Source: Enterospora canceri
Lineage: Eukaryota; Microsporidia; Enterocytozoonidae
Length of the DNA: 25,930 bases
Assembly (NCBI GenBank): GCA_002087915.1
Contig: LWDP01000054.1
Coordinates: 1-25,930 of the forward strand
Direction of reading: 5' to 3'
Below, one piece after another: positions 1-7,484 of the stretch (position 1 is its first letter; each line of letters opens with the position of its first letter). The notes beneath the pieces were generated by a model that was not told where the DNA came from, did no database searches, and saw nothing but the letters and a program-made list of their open reading frames with translations. Both the position numbers and the translations under genes were made by a program.

Positions 1-12
1 CTACCAATATTA

Positions 13-810
13 CTAGCCACTCTTCCCTGTATTCCTCCTTCTTTCTACCTTCTTTATTTCCCCAATGCTTCCTTCTACCATCAGGTGCTTCTGCAACTCC
101 TTGGCAACACGCATGCACTCTCCTACGTTGAATGATCCATCTGGAATCAGGTAGTCCACCCTGCTATGGGCAGAATGCACCCACTTTTCAGTAGCAGGCC
201 AGACGTACTCATCCAGTCGCACATCAAGTGACTCAGTCTCAGCAGTCGTATTCCTCTCAGCCTGGTCTCTCTTGGCTCTCAGCTCCTTCACCCTCTTCTT
301 ATTCGCCTGAAGCAGAATTCTGATGCTCCTGCATTCTGCTATCCCAGTCTCGTTCTCAATCAGCTCATTCTCGTTCTCAGGTGGCTTCTTCCAGCAGCTG
401 ATTCTGCTGCAGTCGAATACGCTGCTATTGAACAGGTTGAATGCGTAGAGTCCCTCTACCACGATCACATCTGGGTTGGTGTTCTTCTTGTGGTATTCAG
501 CCCTACGTTGAGTCGCAAAATCAAATGAGATGCACCTGATCAGCCTATCATTCGTGACGTATCCAGTGATGGTGGCAGCAATGTCATCCCAGTCAAAGGC
601 GGCTGGGCAATCGAAGTCGTAGTTTCGTGCTACTGGATCAGTGAAGAGGAAGTCTCTCTTTTTGTAGTACTCATCAAGGGCGATTCTCTCGATTCGCAGG
701 TGTGGGGAGAGAATGGCATCGATGTAGTCTGCGAAGGATGTTTTACCAGAACAGGTGCTGCCTTGGATCAGGATGAATAGGATGGTCTTACTAGTTTTGG
801 TTTGATCCAT
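13..810 (-). CDS. Uridine kinase (uridine/cytidine kinase family)
   Basis: A 265-aa protein of the uridine kinase / phosphoribulokinase P-loop family, expected to phosphorylate uridine and cytidine to UMP and CMP in pyrimidine salvage, in the cytosol. Seen: Walker A GSTCSGKT at residues 17-24; DEYYK at 46-50, matching the family's D-x-[FY]-Y-K; YDFDCPAAFDW at 64-74, matching the 'fDhPdAfD' nucleoside-binding segment; a VVEGLYAF strand at 117-124; and a C-terminal R-x-K-R-D-x-x-E-R lid segment followed by a long helix and DYLIPDG, as in UCK enzymes. Start: the CCC run at 819-821 (minus sense) lies 9-11 bases upstream of the ATG. Known: microsporidia depend on nucleotide scavenging, so a salvage kinase fits. 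The stop lies only 12 bases from the window edge. The acidic insert PENENELIENETG (about 144-156) is unusual. Confidence 0.82.
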   Translation of the reverse strand: MDQTKTSKTILFILIQGSTCSGKTSFADYIDAILSPHLRIERIALDEYYKKRDFLFTDPVARNYDFDCPAAFDWDDIAATITGYVTNDRLIRCISFDFATQRRAEYHKKNTNPDVIVVEGLYAFNLFNSSVFDCSRISCWKKPPENENELIENETGIAECRSIRILLQANKKRVKELRAKRDQAERNTTAETESLDVRLDEYVWPATEKWVHSAHSRVDYLIPDGSFNVGECMRVAKELQKHLMVEGSIGEIKKVERRRNTGKSG

Positions 811-977
811 AATGATATGGGAATAAAAAATAGAGAGGAATATTAATTGCTAAATTAGGTGTAATTGGTAGTGATAAGTTGATAGGTAGAGTGAGTAGGG
901 TAAGTAGTGATAAGTAGTGATATGTTGATAGGTGTTTATCTATTCTATTCTATTCTATATTAACTACTACCACTACA
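811..977. other. Intergenic spacer with short tandem repeats
   Basis: 167 bp between two minus-strand genes. It holds a 10-bp unit TAAGTAGTGA twice in tandem at 901-920 and a TATTC pentamer run at 941-958. The CCC start signal of the uridine kinase gene is at 819-821 (read on the minus strand). No other gene-like structure is seen. Confidence 0.6.
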
Positions 978-2576
978 CTACCTGAACATCTCACTGAATC
1001 CAGGCGTATTCATCAACTTCTTTGCCACCTGACTCATCTTCTTGAAATTAGCCAGCAGCTCATTCACCTGCTCCCGTGTCGTACCACTTCCCAATGCAAC
1101 TCGTCTGATTCTACTTGGCCCAAAACACTCTCCCACACTCATCAGCTCACTCTCGTGCATGCTATCAAAGATGTAGTTCACTCTCCTCATCTTCCTCTCG
1201 TCCGGAATGTCCACCTTCCCAACTCCTGGCACCATCTGAAGCAGATTCGTCATCGGCCCCAAACTGCTGATCTGACTGTAAAAGTGCTTGAAGTCCCCCA
1301 GGGTGAATGTGCCCTCCTTGAACTTGGAGGTGATCTCGTCTGGGTTCAAATCCAGGTCAGCCATATTTTTTAGCACCTGTTCCAGATTCTGGCAGTTCAG
1401 AAGACGTGCTATGAATCTGCGGCTGTCAAACTGCTCCAGTGATCCCATTGCTTCTCCAGTTCCAATGTACTCAATTGGACACCCTGTGGCTGCCACCCCA
1501 GCCAGTGCTCCGCCTGCCTTGGCTGCCCCATCAACTTTCGTCAAAATGATTCCTCCAAGTGGAACAGCCTTTCCAAAGGCAGCTGCCTGTGACTCAGCTG
1601 ACTGCCCCATTCCAGCATCCATCACCAAATAAATGCGACTGTAGTCGACTGCGTCACAGATCTCCCTCATCTCCTGAAAGAGACCCTCTTCTTGGTGGTG
1701 GCGGCCAGACGTGTCAATCAGAATCAGCTCGCAGTCTCCCTTTCTGAAGTGGGCTACTCCAGCACGAGAGACCCTCACTGGATCAGTCTCCCCTGGTAGC
1801 GTGAATGCCTCTACTCCAATTCTATCGCAATTCTGTTTAGCCTGGTCAAATGCACCAGCCCTGAATGTGTCAGCGCAGACTACGCCTACTCTCATTCCTC
1901 TTCTTTTATAGTAATAGGCGTACTTGCAAACTGAGGTTGTTTTACCAGCACCCTGCAATCCAACAAATACCACCGTATGCTGCTCGTTCTTGTTGAACTC
2001 AACTACGGTGCTATCTCCACCCAGCATTCTCGCTATTTCATCAACAACGACCTTCTGAACCATTTTGGCCCTGTTTGTGTTTCCGTGGATGGCATTCAGG
2101 NTGAATGCCTCTACTCCAATTCTATCGCAATTCTGTTTAGCCTGGTCAAATGCACCAGCCCTGAATGTGTCAGCGCAGACTACGCCTACTCTCATTCCTC
2201 TTCTTTTATAGTAATAGGCGTACTTGCAAACTGAGGTTGTTTTACCAGCACCCTGCAATCCAACAAATACCACCGTATGCTGCTCGTTCTTGTTGAACTC
2301 AACTACGGTGCTATCTCCACCCAGCATTCTCGCTATTTCATCAACAACGACCTTCTGAACCATTTTGGCCCTGTTTGTGTTTCCGTGGATGGCATTCAGG
2401 TCTATTTTGGAAGAAATTGCACTACGAAGGGATGCGACTCTTGCTACGCCCACGTTTGCATGGAGCAGTTCCCTGCAGATTTCATCTATGAGTTCAGCAA
2501 CACGTTCGTCAGTGACGTGTGTTTCAAAGAGGCCTTGTAATTTGTTGCCTATGAAATTGCCGACATCAGCCAACAT
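978..2576 (-). CDS. SRP54: Signal recognition particle GTPase SRP54, carrying an artefactual internal duplication
   Basis: SRP54 binds signal peptides and SRP RNA and, with its receptor, docks ribosomes on the ER. Seen in order: N domain helices (1-100); G1 GLQGAGKT; DTFRAGAFDQ; DTSGR at 288-292; TKVDGAAKAGG from 346; GTGE near 372; and a methionine-containing M domain from about 410 with FTLGDFKHFYSQ and LGPM. As printed the frame encodes 532 aa, but residues 60-158 recur exactly after one undetermined residue (159), so G1 and DTFRAG occur twice. Removing the 300-base repeat gives about 432 aa, close to compact SRP54 length. I infer an assembly seam, not biology: the extra piece is exactly divisible by three by chance and keeps the frame open. 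The start at 2576 is directly preceded by TATCCC. Confidence 0.93.
   Translation of the reverse strand: MLADVGNFIGNKLQGLFETHVTDERVAELIDEICRELLHANVGVARVASLRSAISSKIDLNAIHGNTNRAKMVQKVVVDEIARMLGGDSTVVEFNKNEQHTVVFVGLQGAGKTTSVCKYAYYYKRRGMRVGVVCADTFRAGAFDQAKQNCDRIGVEAFXLNAIHGNTNRAKMVQKVVVDEIARMLGGDSTVVEFNKNEQHTVVFVGLQGAGKTTSVCKYAYYYKRRGMRVGVVCADTFRAGAFDQAKQNCDRIGVEAFTLPGETDPVRVSRAGVAHFRKGDCELILIDTSGRHHQEEGLFQEMREICDAVDYSRIYLVMDAGMGQSAESQAAAFGKAVPLGGIILTKVDGAAKAGGALAGVAATGCPIEYIGTGEAMGSLEQFDSRRFIARLLNCQNLEQVLKNMADLDLNPDEITSKFKEGTFTLGDFKHFYSQISSLGPMTNLLQMVPGVGKVDIPDERKMRRVNYIFDSMHESELMSVGECFGPSRIRRVALGSGTTREQVNELLANFKKMSQVAKKLMNTPGFSEMFR
1802..2400. repeat. Exact 299-bp direct duplication around a single N (assembly seam)
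   Basis: Bases 1802-2100 are repeated at 2102-2400 with only the N at 2101 between them, and I see no mismatch by eye. The copy lies inside the SRP54 GTPase domain. Two contigs whose ends overlap but were joined with an N instead of being merged would give exactly this pattern. Confidence 0.9.
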
Positions 2577-2583
2577 GGGATAA

Positions 2584-2984
2584 AAAGAAGAGGATTTTAT
2601 TAGTAGGAGATATAATGGTATGGGAAGGATACTGAATTGAGTAGGATGACTACAGTATGGTTATTTGGTGGGTTAATGGGATTTTATACTTAAAGGGTAA
2701 AAATATGCACCATAAACTATATTATACCTGGTATTTGAAGAGTGTATCTTTATCAAAATATGTTATCAATGAATATACTGCGGATATTGCTGAGTTAAAT
2801 GAATATTTGGATATCTAACAAGTTCTGTTGCAATAATCTACAGGTTAAACAATCACATCAGGGATGAAATAACGATCAGGTATTGCAACCATGATTGCAG
2901 CGGATACTCAAAGTATCAGTCAATCCATGCTAAGGCATTTATTGGTGAGTTCAGTGCACCCCTGAGCAATATCATTAGGTGTGA
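2584..2984. other. Gene-free spacer between SRP54 and transposase relic
   Basis: About 400 bp, moderately A+T-rich, with no convincing ORF. The right part (2880-2984) may contain the degraded N-terminal coding sequence and left end of the transposon, but I could not identify terminal inverted repeats or a target-site duplication. Confidence 0.4.
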
Positions 2985-3562
2985 TGTAAATGGTTTAGTA
3001 ACCACACTCAATTGCAGATCATGACCGAGGCGAACCTTAACAGGAAGGTCGTTATGAAAATAATTGACCGTCTGCGTGCATTTAACAGCAAAATGTGCGC
3101 AGAGAATCCTGTTAAGCTCGGCGGGGATGGTATTGTGGTCCAGATAGACGAAAGTCTGTTCAGGCACAAACAGAAATACCATCGATGTAGACAGCCAGGG
3201 CATGAGATCCGGGTATTTGGATTGGGTGATGTGTCTTTTACGCCAGCTAAAATCTCATTGCACGTGGTAGATGATCGTAAAGCCTCCACATTGCTGCCTA
3301 TCATTGAGCGTGTATGCCTTCCAGGCACCATCATTAACAGTGATGAATGGAGGACATATCTGATGAGCTCAGATTCACTCATGAGACTGTTAATCACACT
3401 GAGAGCTTTGTGAACCCAGTTACTGGGACCCACACTCAGAATATTGAATCAACGTGGAATACGTGCAAGTACAACATTAAGATGCGCAAAGGGATTCTTG
3501 GTGATAAACTGTTGTGTGAATTCATGTGGAAGCACAATACTGAGAAAAGAATGGCTTGGTAG
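2985..3562 (+). pseudogene. Merlin/IS1595-type (ISXO2-like) DDE transposase relic, frameshifted
   Basis: Two overlapping frames together encode most of an ISXO2-like/IS1595 DDE transposase domain, the kind found in eukaryotic Merlin elements. Frame one (2985-3413, no nearby ATG) carries IVVQIDES with the first catalytic Asp at 3147-3149, the VFGLGDV strand, TLLPIIERVCLPGT and SDEW with the second Asp at 3342-3344. Frame two (stop 3562) carries FTHETVNHTESFVNP, VTGTHTQNIESTW with the third acidic residue (Glu) at 3446-3448, and the C-terminal basic segment. The switch lies at about 3353-3400 and is compatible with loss of one base. The region upstream of 2985 has an in-frame stop and the N-terminal domain is not readable. 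I infer a dead single-copy relic; a sequencing error at the frameshift is the alternative. Confidence 0.82.
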
Positions 3563-4023
3563 CATTATTTGAGCTTCTTAGGATTCAATAGATCACACCG
3601 ATTTATTCTTACTAAGAAAATGCCATGTGGAAAAGGGACTTGATCTAAAACCTGGTGGGGAAAAGGGACCTTAAAATGAAATGAGGAAGGAACTTGATCT
3701 GAATATTTGATCAAAAATAAACTCGTTTCTTATGTACTTGACATATAGCATTTTCAGGTTATTGTATTTGTAGACTTGCTGATTCATTAGTTTCATCGTA
3801 ATCTGAAAGTATATAGTCTCTTCGGTAACGCAAATAGTCTTTATTTTGGTGTCAAAAGAATAAAATCATTCTTTGCATTTTGTTTATTTTACAGCAATTA
3901 ATTCTGTTAGGTGTACTGTTTATTGAAGATTCCGGTTCCATTCTTGGGGTTCTCAAAATGTCGTTTCTTTTATAGTCAGTGATTGATAGGAGTGACACTC
4001 TTAGTGATCTTACGAATAGTCAC
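3563..4023. other. Spacer with degenerate direct motifs and dispersed repeat B
   Basis: No gene seen. It contains related motifs AAAGGGACTTGATCT and AAGGAACTTGATCTG around 3635-3705, possibly the remains of the transposon's right end. The right side (3911-4026) is one copy of dispersed repeat B. Confidence 0.5.
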
Positions 4024-4026
4024 TTA
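3911..4026 (+). repeat. Dispersed repeat B, copy 1
   Basis: About 115 bp resembling 15824-15956 (same orientation): shared blocks include GTGTACTGT, TTCTCAAAAT, TTGATAGG and CACGAATAGTCACTT with small substitutions (here TACGAATAGTCACTT). Its right end reaches the 3' end of the frameshifted ORF on the minus strand. Confidence 0.7.
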
Positions 4027-4433
4027 CTCATACCCAATAAATTCAATACTGTTTCTATATATTTCACCAGTAGCAGCCTCAGCTGTTCTCATTTTTGTAA
4101 TCTGTTCTTTTTCATACTCCTTATAATATCTGTAGTTGCTTAGACTGCCCTGCAACAACAGCTTCCTGAGAAATTTGATAAAGGTTTCTTTGTTAAGGTT
4201 ACTCTGTGATATTCTGTACGAAATATCTGAAAATAACTATGTACACTTGTAACCGTGTAGGCATCGATTGTAGTTGCCTCCTCAAACCTGTTGTAAACTC
4301 CGATCTCAAAGTCCCTCATGAATCTTCCGACTCCATCCAAAACAAGATCTGGAATGCTTCTAAACATGGAATCACACAATAATATCGGCTTATTTATGCT
4401 GCCTAAATAACCAGTACTTTGTTCATTGAGCAT
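4024..4433 (-). pseudogene. Frameshifted small ORF, weakly like the TFIIS central domain
   Basis: An ATG at 4433 opens a frame that runs to a stop at 4140. From about 4200 downward a different frame gives plausible continuing protein (NLNKETFIKFLRKLLLQGS, then EQITKMRTAEAATGE) to a stop at 4024. One indel near 4190-4205 would join them into about 136 aa. The C-terminal part has a faint likeness to the TFIIS domain II pattern (short helix, LLxG, then 'ITKMRTAEAA' against a 'xxATMTAEEMAS'-type segment), but the N-terminal region shows nothing familiar and no zinc ribbon follows. Family assignment is a guess. There is no CCC run before the ATG. It sits between a transposase relic and a hairpin, which fits a decaying gene; a real gene with a sequencing error is possible. 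Confidence 0.4.
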
Positions 4434-4487
4434 TATTTATTAAACCCCCAATATTTGTCCAAAACCCAATACTATGAAACATACCTG

Positions 4488-4537
4488 AATATGATATATT
4501 ACTCTTAAATACTAAATAATAGCTAATATATCATATT
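4488..4537. repeat. 14-bp perfect inverted repeat upstream of TPS
   Basis: AATATGATATATTA at 4488-4501 is the exact reverse complement of TAATATATCATATT at 4524-4537, with a 22-base spacer. It lies in the divergent interval between the frameshifted ORF (minus) and TPS (plus). Confidence 0.85.
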
Positions 4538-4589
4538 AAATACACGCTGAAACCACCAATTGCATCTGAAACAGCCCTTTATATTGAGG

Positions 4590-4607
4590 ATGCATTTCCA
4601 GACATGA
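4590..4607 (+). promoter_or_regulatory. Five-codon upstream ORF overlapping the TPS start
   Basis: ATG at 4590 opens five codons (M-H-F-Q-T) and stops with TGA at 4605-4607, overlapping the TPS ATG at 4604 as ATGA. The nearest CCC run is at 4575-4577, so a short leader starting near it would include this ORF. Whether it is in the mRNA is unknown. Confidence 0.35.
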
Positions 4608-5986
4608 AGCTCATCATCAGTGCCAACAGGCTTCCTGTGACTGTGAAGAAGAATGCTGTTGGCCAATTTGACTACAAGAGAATTGACGGCGGCCTCGTTA
4701 CTGGAATTGACTCGCTCAGGTCATCCATGGATTTTGCCTGGTTTGGAAATATTAGTAGCAGTCTCACTGAAGAAGAGAAAACAAGAATAAGCAGTGACCT
4801 CATAAAGACGTATCAAAGCCATCCTGTCTTCATAGACCCAGAACTGAACTCCCTCTGCTACGATGGCTTCTGTAACAGCATCCTCTGGCCTGCCCTACAC
4901 TCATTTCCAGATAACGTCTGCTTCACTTTCAAGGAGTACGATGCCTACAAGAAGTACAATAGGATATTTGCTGAGAAGATTGCTGCTGTTATGGACGAAG
5001 ATGACATCGTATGGATCCACGACTACCACCAGATGCTTGTTCCACGTTACCTGAAGGAGCTCAAGCCCCACGTCAAAATCCTCTTCTTCTCCCACACCGC
5101 ATTCTGCGAGCCTGAGAACCTCGATCGCCTTCTCTGCGCCAGGGATCTCCTCAATTCCCTCTCTCTTTGCGATGTCGTTGGCTTCCACACGCCTGAATAC
5201 GCCTCCAACTTCTCACTTTCCCTGGATTCCTATAAAATTGGTCGAATTCCTAAAATAAAAGCGATTTCCATCGGAATCGAACCCGGGATGTTCCGGTCCT
5301 GCTTAGAGAAGGAGGAGACTAAGGCAGCCATTAGGAGACTTAGAAAATGCTACAAAAACAAACGTATTATTCTGGGAGTAGACAGGGCTGATTACATCAA
5401 GGGAATGCCACAGCGATTCAAGGGCATTGAGAGGTTCTATCAGAGAAACAAGAAGGCAGTTTCTGAGGTTGTTTTCCTACAGATTTCAATTCCAAGTCGC
5501 CTTGGTGTCCAGGAATACGCAGGCTACGTCGAACAGATTAATAGGCAGATTGAACACATAAACAGCACAATGGGGCGAATGGAGGATACGCCCATTCAAA
5601 TGCTGTTTCACGGTGTCACATTCATTGAATTATGCGCATTGTACTCGATAGCAGATGCCATTCTCATTACATCAGTCGTAGATGGAATGAACCTGGTTGC
5701 AATGGAATACGTGGCCTGTCAGGACGAGAATGAGGGGACTGTGATTCTAAGTGAGCACACTGGGGCAACTGTGACACTTCAAGGCGTATTCGTCCACGAT
5801 TCAAACAACACCGAATCAATCGCAGAAGCAGTGGAAATGAGTCTCAATTTGACCAAAGAACAACGTAAAATCAACCACGAAACCAACAGGAAGGCGATTG
5901 ACGCGTTTAACTCGATTGGATGGGCCTCTGAGTCTTTGGACTGTGTGAGTGAATCCTGGCGAGGTGAAATCTTCAAGAAGCAATGA
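4604..5986 (+). CDS. TPS1: Trehalose-6-phosphate synthase (GT20)
   Basis: 460 aa, the usual length of a single-domain trehalose-6-phosphate synthase, which joins UDP-glucose and glucose-6-phosphate. Trehalose is a storage and osmotic sugar in microsporidian spores. Seen: the N-terminal SANRLPVTV strand and ID-GGLVTG loop (about 27-34); WIHDYH at 137-142; GVDRADYIKG at 258-267, with Arg261 and Lys266 in the places of the donor phosphate-binding Arg/Lys of the OtsA family; and DGMNLVAMEY at 360-369, with the acidic ends Asp360 and Glu368. No phosphatase domain is fused. Start: the first ATG in frame; it fits the family N-terminus (MKLIISANRLPV). The CCC signal is farther away (27 bases) than for neighbouring genes and a tiny upstream ORF intervenes. 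Confidence 0.95.
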   Translation: MKLIISANRLPVTVKKNAVGQFDYKRIDGGLVTGIDSLRSSMDFAWFGNISSSLTEEEKTRISSDLIKTYQSHPVFIDPELNSLCYDGFCNSILWPALHSFPDNVCFTFKEYDAYKKYNRIFAEKIAAVMDEDDIVWIHDYHQMLVPRYLKELKPHVKILFFSHTAFCEPENLDRLLCARDLLNSLSLCDVVGFHTPEYASNFSLSLDSYKIGRIPKIKAISIGIEPGMFRSCLEKEETKAAIRRLRKCYKNKRIILGVDRADYIKGMPQRFKGIERFYQRNKKAVSEVVFLQISIPSRLGVQEYAGYVEQINRQIEHINSTMGRMEDTPIQMLFHGVTFIELCALYSIADAILITSVVDGMNLVAMEYVACQDENEGTVILSEHTGATVTLQGVFVHDSNNTESIAEAVEMSLNLTKEQRKINHETNRKAIDAFNSIGWASESLDCVSESWRGEIFKKQ

Positions 5987-6318
5987 TCTCATTCTATTTA
6001 TTCTACGAATCTGACTTCCTTCTACCATTTTCAATTATCCCAATTTCTTCTTTCTGCCTATTTCGGGCAGCAGGTCTTTCTGGAGTCATCTTCCAACTGA
6101 TTACTCAACCTTTCAAATTTAATTTGGTGCGTAGAAGCGCCACTGCAGTTTGGGGATATCTTAACTATCATGACACTATGAAGTATCCATTTCAAATATC
6201 AAAAAATTCATTACCGTTTCATGAAGTTGTCAAGGAATTAAATTGGAGACGTAATATTTATTTAGAACTGTTGTATTTGATCAAACATAAATTTCATATT
6301 TTATCCCATTATGTATAG
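5983..6318 (+). CDS. Doubtful 111-codon ORF between TPS and the homeodomain gene
   Basis: An open frame of 111 codons begins with an ATG overlapping the TPS stop (ATGA) and ends 8 bases inside the homeodomain gene. The predicted product has a hydrophobic aromatic N-terminal third (about residues 1-40) and a basic, Leu/Tyr-rich C-terminal part. I recognise no family, no CCC signal precedes it, and its A+T content is higher than that of its neighbours. It could be a small membrane protein, the decayed remains of a gene, or a chance frame covering the 324-bp spacer. I lean to non-functional. Confidence 0.22.
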   Translation: MISFYLFYESDFLLPFSIIPISSFCLFRAAGLSGVIFQLITQPFKFNLVRRSATAVWGYLNYHDTMKYPFQISKNSLPFHEVVKELNWRRNIYLELLYLIKHKFHILSHYV

Positions 6319-6805
6319 GAAAAAATACTCAGATTACGTATTTATTAACGACACACAGGAAGAGATGCAGTCGTTCTGTTACAGTTCAAATGACCAAAAG
6401 AGAGCTCGGGTGAAGCTTGAACCTGAGCAGATTGGGATTCTTGAGACGTCTTTTCGAAGTGATTCAAAACCGTCTGCAAAAACGAAGAAGCTGCTTGCTG
6501 ATCAGCTTGGACTGCCCCTGAAGAACGTGCAAGTCTGGTTTCAGAACCGGAGGGCGAAGCAGAAGAACGATGCGCAGCGAGTGAAGCTGTATCAGCGTCT
6601 TGGCAGAGCTGAAGACCAGCATGCTCCACAACCAGCACGGAGCAAGCCCAAGGTGTTTCTGGACTCCCTGAATCCAGCAGAACCATTTTACATGAACCAG
6701 CAGGACGATCAGTTTGGTGATCTGGTGGTTTCTCCATTTGCATTTGACCACGACCACAGCAGTGATCAATCCAACGATTTCATGATGAGCAGACCTTACA
6801 GGTAG
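6311..6805 (+). CDS. Homeodomain transcription factor
   Basis: 164 aa with one homeodomain at about residues 29-88. Helix 3 carries KNVQVWFQNRRAKQK at about 71-85, with the invariant W-F-x-N-R-R. Helix 1/2 residues L45-E45 region and PSAKTKKLLADQLGLP also fit. The spacing is that of a typical 60-residue homeodomain, not the TALE type with three extra residues. The tail (100-164) is Pro/Gln/Asp-rich and lacks known motifs, possibly an activation segment. Known: microsporidia keep a handful of homeodomain genes, some in mating-type-like loci; nothing here (no HMG or paired homeodomain neighbour) shows a mating locus. Start: TTTTATCCCATT directly precedes the ATG. An AATAAA lies shortly after the stop (near 6819). 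Confidence 0.92.
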   Translation: MYRKKYSDYVFINDTQEEMQSFCYSSNDQKRARVKLEPEQIGILETSFRSDSKPSAKTKKLLADQLGLPLKNVQVWFQNRRAKQKNDAQRVKLYQRLGRAEDQHAPQPARSKPKVFLDSLNPAEPFYMNQQDDQFGDLVVSPFAFDHDHSSDQSNDFMMSRPYR

Positions 6806-7041
6806 TGTCATTTACCTAAATAAATAGGATCAACCAGTCTGGTTTCTTTACCTCTCTTGTTATGAGCTTCTTTTTAGGGTGAAATTTTGATATTGCTCAA
6901 AATAGCCTATTAAAATAGTAAATTTTGCAAAATTATTTAAACGGTGTTCATCTGCTGCTGTTTTAAGTGGAATTGTGCATTCTGACCAGTCTCTTTCAAA
7001 ATACCCGTATTTCATTTTTCACTCTTTTACACCTGTCTAGA

Positions 7042-7359
7042 ATGAAGGATATTCGTAAAAATGTGTTTCTGAAGGAGGTTAGGTTGATGCTCTATGCTTT
7101 TGGAGACGTGAGTGTGCCACGAGTTGACACCAGTCTGACTGTACACGGCTACCTTTGTGACTATCTGAACACGTTACTGACTAAGACACACAATATGGCC
7201 AAGATAAAGGGAAAGACAAAGACGGAGGACCTGCTCTTCTTTCTGAGACGAGATAGAACCAAATACACGCGTGTAAAGAACCTGTTGCTGACGAATGAGG
7301 AGCTGATCCATGCAAGAAAGATATTTGAGCCAAAAGACTACGAAAAGGAAGATGAATAG
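7042..7359 (+). CDS. TAF13: TFIID subunit TAF13-like (histone fold)
   Basis: 105 aa. Seen: FLKEVRLMLYAFGDVSVPRVDTSLTVHGYLCDYL, TEDLLFFLRRDRTKYTRVKNLL and NEELIHARKIF, which follow the TAF13 order (first helix with 'MxYxFGD', middle helix, then 'ED-FLIRKD--K--R---LL---EEL--ARK-F'). TAF13 pairs with TAF11 by a histone-fold contact within TFIID to help place TBP at Pol II promoters. The frame stays open upstream to 6967, but the ATG at 7042 fits the conserved start best. The leader here is ACACCTGTCTAGA, with only a CC pair and not the full CCC run. The short acidic tail KDYEKEDE is the end of the protein. Confidence 0.85.
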   Translation: MKDIRKNVFLKEVRLMLYAFGDVSVPRVDTSLTVHGYLCDYLNTLLTKTHNMAKIKGKTKTEDLLFFLRRDRTKYTRVKNLLLTNEELIHARKIFEPKDYEKEDE

Positions 7360-7479
7360 GCAAGTAAGTTGCAAAATGGTATTCCACCCCAATAAATTAC
7401 TGTTATTCTGTTCTACCCTGGTAATATTCCATAGTATTATTCACCCTAGTAACTACCTAACTGTAATCTTCTCTTTTTA

Positions 7480-7484
7480 CCCCA
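7480..7484 (+). promoter_or_regulatory. CCCC start signal of the CCT-theta gene
   Basis: TTTTTACCCCA directly abuts the ATG at 7485. This is the clearest plus-strand example of the CCC-type start signal shared by most genes in the window, and it picks this ATG as the start. Confidence 0.6.
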
